Assembly: GCA_020284085.1 (NCBI GenBank)
Contig: JACEVL010001161.1
Coordinates: 1,602,844-1,666,843 of the forward strand
Direction: 5' to 3'
Source of the DNA: Aporrectodea caliginosa
Taxonomy: Eukaryota > Annelida > Clitellata > Crassiclitellata > Lumbricidae
Length of the DNA: 64,000 nucleotides
Shown here: positions 18,612 through 41,100 of the stretch, piece after piece
How the letters are laid out: each line of letters starts with the position of its first letter
How positions within the stretch are numbered: the stretch's first letter is position 1
The notes under the pieces: model-generated
The model's database searches: none
The model's input: only the letters and a program-made list of their open reading frames with translations
Told to the model about the DNA's origin: nothing
Made by a program: the position numbers and the translations under genes

Positions 18612-19450
18612 AGTAATATCGAGATTTCTAGAGCGCCAATAAAGCGAAGTCGCGGAAACCATATGATTCACAGGCGCTTAGTCAAAACATAATCGATAGT
18701 AGGCAGGGAAGGTAAAAACGGTTCCAGGTCGATATCCAAAACGTCAGGCAGGCAGACGGCTGAGGTGGATGGTGATTAGTGCTGAAACGGCGATGGAGGT
18801 GAAGACAGAGCAGGAATCGGGATAGGATTTGTGAGAAAGCAGTGTTTTCAGTTTTGAGCAAAAGACCTGTAGCGAGATAGCAAGAGGTGAGGTTTGGTGA
18901 GTTCGTAGGATGGATCAGGTATTTGCCGTAGCACTGGCGGGAGTTTGTTCCAGAGAGGCGGAACATCTATGGCTATGGAGCGATTTGCAAATTTGAGTGA
19001 TGACGAGACCGAGAGGCGGCAAAGTGTTAGGGCAAAAGAGGAGCGGTTTGCGCGAAGTGGTTGGACCGTGAACAACTGCAGGCGATAGGAGAGCTGGAAG
19101 GATTTAAGTGTGTTGTATGCTATTCGTTCAGGTGTTTCGAGCCAGTGGAGCGATTTTTGGACAGGAGTGCTGTGGTGGTGTTTGGGGATTTTGGTGACAC
19201 CACGGTGGAGGGCATTCTTAATTGTAGGTAAAGACGGTTTATTTGGGTGATGTGTATGTTGAGGAAGAGAGCTTTACAGTAGTCTAATTTAGCGCAAACT
19301 ATAGATGTAGCGATTTTAGATGCAGCTTTGGGCATAGGGTGAATTCCGCCAAGGTTGGGGATATGCAAGAAGCAAGAGCGAGGAAGATGGGTAAAGAGTT
19401 TCTTAAACCCGTAAAAGGCTGTATTTAAATGTGTCTGTGTGTGTGTAATT
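18612..19450 (-). mobile_element. Old LINE 3' fragment in intron 1 of unit B
   Basis: Minus-strand frames contain AKLDYCKALFLNI and PPLWNKLPPVLRQ, a LINE C-terminal signature. It is orthologous in position to 8355-9430 (A) and 30424-31250 (C), and is the clearest of the three. Confidence 0.7.
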
Positions 19451-19459
19451 GTTATTGTA

Positions 19460-19983
<524 letters not shown>

Positions 19984-20040
19984 TGTGGCATGGTGGAATA
20001 TTTCCTAGGATATAATGATTTGCTTTAGAATCTCCCTATA

Positions 20041-20255
20041 TTCCGTGCCTCTGTCTCTGTTTCTGTGTCTGCCTCTGCTCTGTCTCTGTCTGTCTCTTTG
20101 GCTGTCTCTCTGTATCTCTTCTCTCCTCTCTCTGGCTGTCTCTGTCTCTCTGTCTCTCTGTCTCTTTTCTCTGTCTCTTTATTCTCTTCTCTCTCTGTCT
20201 ATGTCTATGTCTCTGTGTCTGTCTCTGGTTCTGTCTCTGTCTGTCTGTCTGTCTT

Positions 20256-20330
<75 letters not shown>

Positions 20331-20406
20331 GGCTGTCTGTCTGTCTGTCCGTCCGTCCGTCCGTCCGTCCGTCCGTCCGTCCGTCCGTCCATCCATCCAT
20401 CCATCC

Positions 20407-20437
<31 letters not shown>

Positions 20438-20586
20438 TGTATGTATGTATGTATGTATGTATGTATGTATGTATGTATGTATGTATGTATGTATGCATGT
20501 ATGTATGTATGTATGTATGTGAGTATGTATGTATGTATGTATGTATGTATGTATGTATGTATGTATGTATGTATGTATGTATGTAT
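20041..20586. repeat. Compound tetranucleotide microsatellite
   Basis: Successive blocks of CTCTGT, CTAT, CTGT, CCGT, CCAT and a ~180-bp ATGT/GTAT block. Each step changes one base of the unit. Open frames in it are repeat translation only. Confidence 0.97.
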
Positions 20587-20857
20587 AAATCTGTTGCATT
20601 TTAATTGGCCCCAAATAAGTTAAAATTCAGTTACTGTCATTATTAATGCACATAAGCTGTTGAGATCCTATCAACATCTTAGGGAGACCTCCACTGAAAA
20701 TTCCAATTAAGGATATAGGCCTAAGTTAAGATAAGTACTATGTTAAGTAGTAGTAGATTTCGTTTATTAAAAATACTAAGTTGACATATTAAACAACCCA
20801 TTACAAGTTTACTTATTACAGCAGCATTGTCAGTGTTGATATTGTTCGCATTTGAAG

Positions 20858-21349
20858 CGGAAATGGTGGCGAGGTCTGGATCGAACGAACTGCTGATAAC
20901 CGCTGGTGACACCTTGGCTCTTGTCTACTTCGACGGAGTACGAATTCAGACGACGTCTCTCCCAAACCGCGGCAATGTAAGCGCTCACGACATAATTCCA
21001 CTCACCGACAACATAACCATGATAGGAATCCTGGCAAATAATCTTCAGAGCTTTGGCGGAATACTAGCATGCGATACGGACGGTCGAGTTATAACCAACA
21101 GTGCCTGGAAATGTAAGACCACCTGTCCAACCGGATGGTCTGGGACAACCTTCGACGATTCCAAATGGGGAGCGCCAATCGAGAACGCAGTCAACGATGG
21201 TACGGCAACTGAGTTTCCATTCATCAACGCAATTCGTTCAGACGCCAAATGGATATGGACTACGAAATACCAAGCGGGTGGAGACATGGTGTTCTGCTGC
21301 AGGTCCATAATCGGTTCACCGTCTACAAATATACCGACAACTAAACAAC
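20858..21349 (+). CDS. Unit B exon 2, jelly-roll-like module (type 1)
   Basis: 492 bp, phase 1-1, fully open. It has the same landmarks as unit A exon 2 (SGSNELLITA, VYFDGV, SAWKC, TTFDDSKWG, AKWIW, FCCRS). The loop between the N.TMIGI and GGILACDTDGR segments is six codons shorter. Confidence 0.72.
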
Positions 21350-21507
21350 GTAGGTCACTTAATATTTACATGAGTTAGCCAAGAGGTTCTGAAATGATCA
21401 TTACAGCCAAAGTGCCACGCATGACAACGCCATTGGTAATAATTGCTAGAAGAGGTAGCAAGTTTCTTTAGCGTCTCCAGAAACTTGAGTCGACCAGCGC
21501 TAAAGTC

Positions 21508-21631
<124 letters not shown>

Positions 21632-21740
21632 TCTTTTTTTATGCCCCGAGGTAAACATGATAACTCAGGGACTTCAAGTTTAATTAAAATGATAAAAGTC
21701 TGGAACGGTTAGAACTCCTCGGGCTCGGGCAAAAGGCTGG

Positions 21741-22140
21741 CTAAGGTACCGCAGATTGCAACAGTGTTAAAGCGCTAGAGATATACGTTGAAACAAGTAG
21801 GCCTATGTGGCTTCGCGTTGGTCTCCTGACAAACAAGCTAAAAGTCTCCCGATGTCGGTTATCAGGGACATGCAGGCGGCGCCCGTGGGGCCCAGCGTCT
21901 CGAAAGCCAGAGGCACAAATTCGTACTCCTCCAGCAGAGCAGTGTATTTGGTTATTTTCCTTAAGGCCGCTATTTCCGCCGCAGCACCAACTCTGATGGC
22001 TGTCGCTGAGACATATGACGCCGCCAAGATATCGACCACAGTGGCGTCTCACACGAGGCTCCTGCCTACCCGCCACGGGATCAAAGTAAGGCCGTCAGGT
22101 CTTTTGCCGTCAGAACGAACCAGGCCCGGCGGTTCCTTCA
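21741..22140 (-). mobile_element. LINE C-terminal fragment
   Basis: The minus-strand frame at 22039-21803 reads DILAASYVSATAIRVGAAAE and FVPLAFETLGPTG, matching the C-terminal part of a LINE protein. A related copy lies at 22355-23345. A (ATT)n tract follows at 22146-22281. Confidence 0.7.
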
Positions 22141-22144
22141 CTGC

Positions 22145-22282
<138 letters not shown>

Positions 22283-22354
22283 GGGACACATTTATTTCTT
22301 CATAAAACCATAAAACTTATTACAGACTGATTAAAAATGGCTGTTTCAATAATT

Positions 22355-23345
22355 TTATAAGCCGTCATTCAGTCCTGGGCTACTGTTGTTGAAGTCCGAT
22401 GTGCCTAAAACAGACAGAGAGTTTCCAATCTGTAGGGCGACTGATAGGCTCTGTAGTAGATGACTGGTCTCACGCTGGTCACCTGTCGCTGCAAAGATCC
22501 TGCCTTCAAGTTCTTGAACAAACGCCAGTGATTCTGTATGCCAACTTCCTGAGGTTTCGACTGCAACAGGGACGAAATGATGGGACTGTGAGATAGCTGC
22601 ATATTTGAATTCCTTATTGCGAGCTGCGTTTTCCGCTGCGGCACCTGCGTTTAGCGATGTTAAATGCTCGTAAGATGCAGCAAAAGTGTCTGGCACCGTA
22701 ACATCCCACGCCAAGCAACGCCCTCTGTGCCAAGGTATGATGGTCACTCCGTCAGGCCTTTTGCCGTCAGATCTGGAGAGGCCATTGGGTTCTTTGATGG
22801 CCGGTATTTTGGCTCTGGTGAAGGCCCGCCAAATCACGTCGTTGAGCATTCCATGCCGTTGATGTCTTCCCGCTCCTTTGATGCAAGAGAATCCATGATG
22901 GCCGTTGGGTTCTACTATGGCACCACAATTTGCAAGTGTGTTTTTCGCACAATGCAGTGCCTAGCCGGATACCAGATGCGATCCTTAGCACCTCTCCTGA
23001 CATCCGCAATCCTGCTGTTGATATGGGAAGAGCATGAAGCCAGTCTCCAGAGTGTGGCGATTGCACTGCTAACAACCTGGCTTTAACGGTTGAATCACTA
23101 GCTCTGTCTGATAGGCCTTGAAGTGCATGTGAGATCAGTTTGCTGTCCCATTGTCTTTGTATATGAGCCTTCTGCTCGACGGGAGGAGATGAGTTCGATC
23201 TTGATGACCACGACCCAGAAGCCTCCTCTACCAATGGATCTGTGGGCATTACAGCGACTTCGTGTAGCAGTTGGTCTTGAAGGCTTCGCGTGCTAGCGGC
23301 CGATGCCCAAAAAGCGAAAGTTGCCAGCATAACGGCACTACGAAT
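22355..23345 (-). mobile_element. LINE C-terminal fragment
   Basis: On the minus strand the frames include [55 protein letters not shown] and GDQRETSHLLQ. This is the conserved C-terminal block of a LINE family. It is closely related to the + strand copy at 37930-38556. It is frame-shifted and lacks the reverse transcriptase core. Confidence 0.8.
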
Positions 23346-23358
23346 GCCCAGACCACCG

Positions 23359-23432
<74 letters not shown>

Positions 23433-23490
23433 CATTATTATTATCGATATCCTCTGTTGGATCTGTCCAGAGTTCGCCGCTCGTCGACTC

Positions 23491-23578
<88 letters not shown>
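23359..23578. repeat. Two (ATT)n tracts
   Basis: Tracts at about 23359-23445 and 23492-23578, separated by a short unique spacer that contains CTGTTGGATCTGTCCAGAG. Confidence 0.95.
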
Positions 23579-23579
<1 letters not shown>

Positions 23580-24293
23580 GAACATAGATCTTACTTTTAC
23601 ACAGAGGTGCGATTCTCAAGCTCGGAAATGGGTCCATCTATTGTGTAATGCATCAAATAGGCCTATTATTTTCTTTGATCCAGTAAAAAGCCCTTGGCGG
23701 CGGCGGCGGTATCGCATTCACGTTTGTGAACCAGCTTTTGGTCTCAATTTCTCCCACCATAAATTTCGTTCCTCTGATTGTGCTTCTATCGCTCTCCCAC
23801 TCGCCTCTAACCTATTAACTTATCTCAGGAAAAAGTCGTCGTCCTATTTATGTCACTATGTGGTAGCAAGCAGATTTTTAACTGAGGATGGAATAAGTAA
23901 GTAAGTAAGTATATTGTTTAATAAAGCTCTGCAGAAGTCATCACAGTCTAGGGGTACCAAAAACGTTTAATTTATAAACAGAGTACTACTGTGACAGCTA
24001 CAACTTCATAGAGCCTCTTCTAGTTCACAGTCCAAAATCGATATTTCTGGATTTCATTCTGTGGCTCTGCCTCGTTGCTCCTGCGAGCATTCATGATACA
24101 TGACTCCCTGCTTAGTAATAAAGCAACAAAGCCTACGGCGTAGAGTTTTCTATGTTGCAACGATCAAATCTTTTAATGTATGCCTTGGACCACGTCTTTC
24201 TGCCTATCTGTCTGTCTGTCTGCCTGTGAATCCGTCTGACTATTTCTGATTCTACGCGGACTGCTACTGGTGCCAATGCATTTGCATTTTCAG

Positions 24294-25821
24294 CCACAAC
24301 ATCCACCGAAAAAACTACAACTTTGGTTCAAACTGCAAAGGTAAATCCAACTGCAACCTTGATTCAAACTACAAAGACACATGTAATAACTACTCCGGTT
24401 GAAACAACACAGGCAGATCCAAGTACTACCTCGATGCAAACTACAAACGCAGATCCAACTACTAATTTGATTCAAGCTACAACTGCAGATCCAGCAACTA
24501 CTTTCGTTGAATATACAAAGACAGATCCAACTACTACTTTGGTTCAAACTACAAAGGCACATGTAATAACTACTCCGGTTGAAACAACAGAGGCAGATCC
24601 AACTACTACCTTGATGCAAAATACACAGGTAGATTCAACTACCAATTTGATTCAAACTTCAAAGACAGATCCAACAAATACTTTGATTCAAGCCACAATG
24701 GAAGGAAGATCCAACCACTAATATGATTCACACTACAAAAGACAGATCCAACTACTACTTTGGTTCAGACTTCAAATGCAGATTCGACCATTACTCTAGT
24801 TGAGACTACAAAGGCAGATCAAACAACTAATGTGATTCAAACTACAACGGCAGGTACAACTACTACTGTAGTTCAAACTGCAAAGGCAGATCCAGCTACC
24901 ACTTTGATAGCAACTTCAAAGGCAGAACCAAATGCCAGTTTGATCCTAACCACAGAAGGTAGTTCAATTGCGAATATGATTCAAACTACAAAGGCTGCAC
25001 TAATTACAAATGCGTATGCAACTGCCATTCTGGTTCAAACTGTAGAGACAGATCCAACTACTACCTTGGTCACAAAGGCACAATCACCTACTACTGTGTT
25101 TCAAACTACAAAGGGAGATCCAACTACTACTTTGATGCAAGCGACAAATGCAAATTCAACTACTACTATGTTGCAAACTACAAAGGAAGATCCAGTTACT
25201 GACTTTATTCAAACTGCAAATGCAGATTCTACTAATTCTTTGATTCAAACTACAAAAACAGATTCAACAGCAACTTTCATTAAAACTACAAACGAAGACC
25301 CAACTACTAATTTAACTCAAGCCACAACGGCAGATCCAGCAACTACTTTGGTTGAATCTACAAAGTCAGATCCCGTTACTACTTTGATTCAAACTATCCA
25401 AGTACTTTGTTTCAAACAACAAAGGCAGATCCACCTACTACTTTGATTCAAACTACAAGAGCAGATTCAACTACTACTGTGCCTCAAACTACAAAGGCAG
25501 ATTCAACCAATACTTTGGTTCAAACTACAAAGGCAGATCCAACAACTACTTCAATTCAAACTATAAAGGCAGATACAACTACTACTTTGTTTCAAACTAC
25601 AACGGAGGATCCAACTACTTTGATTAAAAGTATAAAGGGAGATGAAACTACTACTTTCATTCAAACTACAAAGGCAGATCCAACTACTACTTTGTTTCAA
25701 ACTACAAAGGTAATTCCGACTGCAACTTTGATTCAAACTATAAAGGCAGATCCAACTACTATTGTGGTTGAAACTTCATCCGATGCTCTAGTAACTTATG
25801 TGATCCTGACTTTGTCGAATG
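24294..25821 (+). pseudogene. Unit B exon 3, Thr-rich, frameshifted
   Basis: It has the same splice boundaries and 12-residue repeats as unit A exon 3. The frame starting at the acceptor stops at 24721. It resumes one frame over to about 25395, then another frame over to the donor. Net length is 509 codons plus one base. The tail SSDALVTYVILTLSNG is preserved. Confidence 0.75.
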
Positions 25822-26041
25822 GTAAGCCTGAGGAAAACTTTTTATCAGACTTCTGTTCCGTTGCTCCTTGAAATCTGATCTCGGTAATCTAACTTTCCGA
25901 CGAAGAAATTATATAGTAGTCTTTAATTCTAGTTTAACCTTGGAGATATTATTCAACGGTCTGTATTTATAATTCTTCATTCAATGTCGATTAAACGTCT
26001 GTCCAGATTTGCCGAATCTTGCATCTTATTAGGCCTACAAT

Positions 26042-26501
26042 TGTTATAGGTTCCTCCTCAAGAAAAGCTCAACAAAACTCGTGTCTAGTTTAAAAGGTAT
26101 AATTCCCCAAACAAAACAACTCAAGGATACATTACCCAACCGTAGAACGACGGTGGGTGACGGTTCGCTCTTGACAACGAAAGAACGCCAAACAAAACCT
26201 GGTCTTCAATGCAGCATCGAGCTGACGGCCAGAACAAAAGTCAAGCGACCTTAAGTAACGCATCAAACGTGGAACTTGCCACGAAAATAGCTTAACTATC
26301 GTGCACAGGAAGAACTCAGGAAGAACTCGGACAAGACAAACGCCCGATGGCCTCATTATCAATCTTCTCTGACGCCCACTTTCATACATCCTTATATAGG
26401 AAATTCCCCCGCTAGAGGTCTCCCTGAGCCAAGGAAACTAACCAAGAAAGACTATTGCCCATCCAAGGACTGGTTAGGAATCAGCCATGAGACCTAATAC
26501 A
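26042..26501. mobile_element. Solo-LTR-like insertion
   Basis: 460 bp absent from the same place in unit A (14791). It begins TGTTATAGG and ends CCTAATACA, TG..CA-type ends, and is flanked by near-identical ACAAT. It contains a TATATAGG box. Termini and target duplication are not fully canonical, so the class is tentative. Confidence 0.45.
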
Positions 26502-26862
26502 ATAAGGAATGTCTGGAACTCTGTACCTTGTTAGGTTCCCAACTACGCTAAAGCCCGGAAGTTAAAACGTATCTCTTCTAGTAAGCCTGTGGTTCTTTGT
26601 GTTTGCCCGACTTCAGTGTGCACTTCTGAACTTCAGAAGAGCATTTTGGAATTAAAATATAATGTATGTATCAGAGAACACGTATAGCGCCTTCTATGTA
26701 AAGAACAAAGCGCTTCTTGTTTTAGATTTCACTATAATGTTTATTGAATATTGTTTTATATCTTCACAAAAGCGGCGTGATGTTTTCAGTCGTGTCGTTT
26801 TGAATGTTGCGTAAGAATCGTCTTAACTCCCATAATTATATATTTGGTTTAAATAATTGCAG

Positions 26863-27098
26863 ACATACTTAGAAACATTTTCCGACTGAAAGCGTCACAG
26901 GAAAAACTTCAAGAGGTCCTTGACTCGTGTTTTAAAAGCCGAGAGAAGGCGTGTGCAGCCAAGTGTGGTCTGAAGATGTCCATCTGCGCAGGATTCCAGT
27001 ATGGTCCAGAGAACACCTGTTGTCTCCTTGGACTGGATGCAATGCTGAACGGGACTCGACAACAAGCTTCGAATTGGAACATTTGGATTAAAATCTAG
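26863..27098 (+). CDS. Unit B exon 4, PAN/apple-like module
   Basis: 236 bp, open, with all six Cys conserved. Codon differences from unit A are few. It would be reached in frame only if the exon 3 breaks are artefacts or bypassed. Confidence 0.65.
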
Positions 27099-27109
27099 GA
27101 TGATTTTGC

Positions 27110-27870
27110 TTCATGAAAGTCTCTTGATTTGTGTGGTTTTAAGCATTACACAAGTATCTGCTATCTGACTCTTTGAAATTCAAAATTTAAACCATTTGGA
27201 TTTGAACATGTCTTAAATCCTAAAATTGTGAGCCTGCTAATATTAAAAAAAAAAATAAAGGCATAGCCTTATTTCGAATATTAAAAATGGTGCCCGTATA
27301 CATTAAAATAATTAAAAAAAATAATGAAAATTTAATACTCGCAATTAGTGCTGTTATTGTTAAAATTAAATTGTTGTTAATTGTTAAATTTAATTACATA
27401 GACCCCCCACCCCCATGTCACACATCGTCACAAATTTCCGACCCCTCCCTCCTCTAGGTGCGTGACGTCATTTATGGACGGCCCCTTAGGCATTTTGTCG
27501 ACTTACTTAGAAGACCCTGAGCAGTTAATTCATGTTCCTATGTTTGTGATCCTTCTATGTAACTGGCTGTCTGTCCTTTACTGTCACGGGAAATCAAAAG
27601 ACATTCATTTATCAAACGACGGTAAATGGGTCAGTCAAGTAAGTTCAAAAATATTCACGTTATTACCTGATAGATACATTTAGGAAAAAACAGTGGTTGA
27701 AGATGTTTATCCAGTGAGTGATTATTATCAGTCTCTGTAGTCTAAAGAGAGAGCCAGATTTTACAGTCATTGCAAATAAGGGTATTTAATACCAGAATAA
27801 GCATGACAACGATCAAATTCATTCTTAGAGGTTATGGTTTCGTTGACAGTTGATTGTATGAAGGCTACAT
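27110..27870. other. 3' flank of unit B, no gene
   Basis: AATAAA at 27254-27259 fits a poly(A) signal. A C-rich tract with 'GTGACGTCATTTATGGACG' at 27396-27480 looks like the end of a DNA transposon. A short + frame (27462-27683) has no recognisable domain. Confidence 0.4.
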
Positions 27871-27871
27871 G

Positions 27872-29057
27872 TTAACGTACTACTGATCGCACAAGTGCCT
27901 TCCATTGGTTAAGTGAATAGTTGAGGACCATATACCTTTCACTCATCCAGTAAACAGTTAAACACCATGTTCCAGTTTTGCTCGTAGGTCGGTTAGTGCT
28001 CCAGTTGCAGGCCAGAGGGTCCTGAGAAAGATTCAAGGTTCTCGGTGATAAGTACTTTGAAAGGTCTTTCTGTAGCTTCAGGTTATTCAGATGGACAATA
28101 CCTCTATTAGTCCGTGCAGACGACAGATTTTTTGATTTAATCAGTTTAAGTGCCGCCGTGTGGATCCGTGAGGACGATTGGGTCAGGTGTTCGTTGATGT
28201 AAATCTGACGCATTGGTTGTCCAAGGTTTGGTGTGTCCGGTGGCGAAAGACGGAGTAGCTTCCTTTGCGCAATGTAGATCTTATTGCGAATTCTTCTTGA
28301 GGTGAAGCTTACAATCGCAGGACCGATGGACCAGGCAGTGGCGTAACTAAGTGGGGGAAGAGGGGGGGCAGCCGCCCCCGGGCGCAGCACCAGAGGGGCG
28401 CAAAATTAGCTTTCCGTGATACACAGTACTATGACAAGAACGATTAAAAGTTTAAAAAAATTAAAAGGGGGCGCAGTTATCAACCCTTGCCCCTGGGCGC
28501 TGAAACCCTTAAGTTACGCCACTGGGACCAGGCTTTAGATGCCTGTAAGCGGTGAATCGCAGAAATATCCTGGTAGCATAATTAAGCTAGTCATGAGTTT
28601 AGTTGCACGGAGGTCTTTTATCGCCGTTGTCAGAGTCTGCTTCAATTTGTGTTTCAGTAGAGAAGATTGTGAGGATTGATCAGTATGAGGTAGGTCCGAC
28701 ATGGAGGTGGTGAAATTCCATGAATGATGAGATTCGTAAGACTTGAATGTCGTTCCATACTCTCCAGGTTCTCTGTCAGTATTCTATTGGCATCGCCGAG
28801 GCCCTTAATTTTTCGTTCGTAGCAGAGAATTTCGCTTCTGACCTGGCAGTTTCCTATGAGTACAGTTGTTCAAACGTTTTCATTAAGCAGTCTGTGACTT
28901 CGGTTGTGATTCAGTTTCGATTTTGTTTCGATATGGCTTCCATTATGGGCGTAAGAATCGATGCTAGTCGAGTAGTTAGTACTCCACTAACCTTCTCGTC
29001 CAAAACCAACTCGGCTAAATCGTCTAATTTATTTTTCTTAGACATCTTTATTTACTG
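27872..29057 (-). mobile_element. LINE ORF1-like relic
   Basis: Minus-strand frames read a coiled-coil-like start (MSKKNKLDDLAELVLDEK) near 29057 and, after stops and frameshifts, YINEHLTQSSSRIHTAALKL with RRIRNKIYIAQRK. These resemble LINE ORF1 proteins. It is split by the 189-bp hAT-like element at 28336-28524. Confidence 0.55.
28336..28524. mobile_element. hAT-like MITE, 8-bp TSD
   Basis: The ends CAGTGGCGTAACT and AGTTACGCCACTG are exact inverted repeats. GGACCAGG is duplicated on both sides (28328-28335, 28525-28532). The interior is C/G-rich with no coding capacity. Confidence 0.9.
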
Positions 29058-29129
29058 ATGTAGGCCTATATGGTACCGAATTGAGAATAGCTGATTAGCG
29101 TTACTCGTTGTACTCGTTGTACTTTGTAC

Positions 29130-29545
29130 GACTCCCTCGCATTGCTCAAATCTTCACATATTGACTTAAGTCTTGCGCTGGTTCCCTATTGCTGTGCACA
29201 TTCAGTATAAGATCCTCTTTCTGGTCTTCAAATTCCAGCTAGGCATTGCCCCGAAATACCTGACAGACTTTATCCGAGAGCCGTTATCTCCATGGTCATC
29301 TCGCTCTCTGCGCTCTTCAGATCGGTTTGATCTCTTTGTTCGAAGGCCTAGCACTACTCTGACCAAACAACGGGCGTTTGCTGTGGTGGGTCCCTCCATT
29401 TGGAATGACCTTCCACCTCACTAAGGGCTAAACTAATGACTGGTTTATCCTCATGGTCTCTCGCTCTTTAAAGGCGCTCCATTGCCTCTGGGTTCCTTGC
29501 TGAGATAGCCTCTGAATAGTTGTTCTGCGAGTGGAGCTTTATAAA
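29130..29545 (+). mobile_element. LINE 3' fragment
   Basis: The frame at 29173-29424 contains RWFPI..HIQYKILFLVFK, LGIAPKYLTDFI and AFAVVGPSIWNDLPP, the classic C-terminal signature of CR1/L2-like LINEs. It ends near 'GAGTGGAGCTTTATAAATTATT'. Confidence 0.75.
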
Positions 29546-29639
29546 TTATTAGAAACTATAGGATACGATAATTAATCCGCTCTTCTACCTCAAACTAACC
29601 GAGGCATTGTCGTCACAGTTCATCGCGAGGTTGTTTGCC

Positions 29640-30245
29640 GACGATGGCATTCAAAGAAACGACTGTGAACAAGAACTGTTTGTTTCCGCTGGAGTTGTTG
29701 CTCTGGAGATCAATGTCTTTGATCGGATGTTGTTTCCTTTGCATACACGGTAGAACGTGCGGACGAGATACATAGAAATGGGAGAGGCTTCGATAAACGG
29801 GTCAAATGAGTGCACGTCCGCTTAGTAACAATGACGAACCTGATGCTTTCCGCAAACAGATTGCTCCACTTTTCTTATTCGTTTCCTGTCTTTGTGCATA
29901 AATCGTTCCTTTTGTGAAGCTCAAATATCGAAGAGCAGGTAGCGTATAGCGCACGTTGTATCAATTTGCGGTTCACCTAAAAAGAACACTATTTGCCCTC
30001 TCAATATACATCGATCGCTACGTGGTCTCAAGCGAGAGAAGACAATACATTTTCCATTACCTGCGTCACACTCGACTTGGGCTACTGCACGAAGTGTGAC
30101 GACAATGTATTAGTTCAACAGACGAAGAAAAAGTCCAGCATAATTCCGAAGTGGCTAAAAACTGGTTCTAACATCGCCGGAGCTCAGGACGGATTCACAA
30201 GGATTTAGAATCGTTGGAAGAGAAGTTGAAAGAATTTCGCTAAAG
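29640..30245 (+). promoter_or_regulatory. Conserved upstream block of unit C
   Basis: The paralogue of the A and B upstream blocks, with CATAAAT at 29897-29903. The alternative leader frame seen in A and B is disrupted here. Confidence 0.3.
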
Positions 30246-39909
<9,664 letters not shown>

Positions 39910-40153
39910 GATGATTTCACTTTTATGAAAATCTGCCGTTTTGTGCGGGTCTATGCATTAGGCCTACACAAGATATCTGCTATCTTTTGGACGTTTTAAA
40001 AGTCCATATTAATTCATATTATTATGAAGTCAATAGAGGCATAGCCTTTTAACGAATATTAGCGCATTCATTTTGAAACGAAGACTTTATTTCTCCAGAA
40101 ATACAAGCGAAGAACTAACATTAAAAATTCATTTTGGAGTGGACTCAATATTC

Positions 40154-40470
40154 TCTTGGCTTCCGGACAAATGCCACGGATGGTTGGCCAGAATCTCGTG
40201 CCATCGTTGGCTTCAATCTCTATGGCTCAGTGGGAATGGTCATGAACGTTGTCGGACCACCGTGTGTAATAGGTGGAACTTGGAAGTACATTGCCATGCA
40301 CCACTAGTCACAGCGAGACCAGTAGTGCATGAAGATGTACTCCAAGCTGAGAGATTCCTTTGATAGATTCCGACAAAGTAGACAATCATATAGGCCTAAT
40401 TTTGATCATCAGCGGCTATTGACAGAAACTTCACCGATGATGCCGTTGTCATTTGCACTGCAGGTGGAAA
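40154..40470 (-). pseudogene. Degenerate jelly-roll exon, minus strand
   Basis: It matches the relic at 6733-7021 and, more weakly, the unit E exons: 'CGGATGGTTGGCCAGAATC', 'GCCATCGTTGGCTTCAATCTC', 'ATCATCAGCGGCTATTGACAG'. Frame is lost. Confidence 0.6.
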
Positions 40471-40679
40471 GCGGGTAAAACATAAAATGAAAACGTCGTT
40501 TATGACCTTAGGAGGAATATTAATTCAATTTTCTGCTTACAGGAATTACTGCAGTCACTAGTTCAGCAGTTACAATAACAATTAAAATATACAGTATAAT
40601 TGCTCAGGCTTTACACGGAAAGTTGCTTAGTGAAATATGTCACAACGCGAAAGTCAATCTGCATTTCAAGTATATCTAA

Positions 40680-41100
40680 CATTCTATTCTATTCTATTCT
40701 ATTCTATTCTAGTTACGGACTCATAAAGCGCCTCTCACAGTTCAACCTAATCAGAGGCGCTTCCTGCGAATGGTCCCCTCGAAAAAAGAAAAGTCTTAAG
40801 AGAACGAACAGAATCTAGTGCCTCCAGATAATAATTATCACAGCACTTTATAGCAGGAAGGTCATTCCACAGCAAAGGGCCAACAGAGGCATAGGCACGA
40901 TGATGTGCTGTGGCAGCCTGAGACCGAGGTACTAGAAGGTCAGGATGCGAAAAATAAATGTTGTAAAATTTGTCTAAAGAGCGGAGAGGACGTCCATGGC
41001 GAGGTAGCTGAGATAGACCGTCTGATAAGATCACAGAGGTAGCGTGGAACCCCGTTTTACACGTAAGAAAGAGCATTTTAAACTGAATCCTCTAAAGGAA
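40680..41100 (-). mobile_element. LINE 3' fragment with (TTCTA)n tail
   Basis: The minus frame contains RSLDKFYNIYF, LLVPRSQAATAHHRAYASVGPLLWNDLPA, a LINE C-terminal signature. A (TTCTA)n tail lies at about 40683-40713. Confidence 0.75.

Noticed and set aside
23290..23904. Poly-Ile/Tyr/Asn/Leu frames at (ATT)n tracts
   Set aside because: Microsatellite translation.
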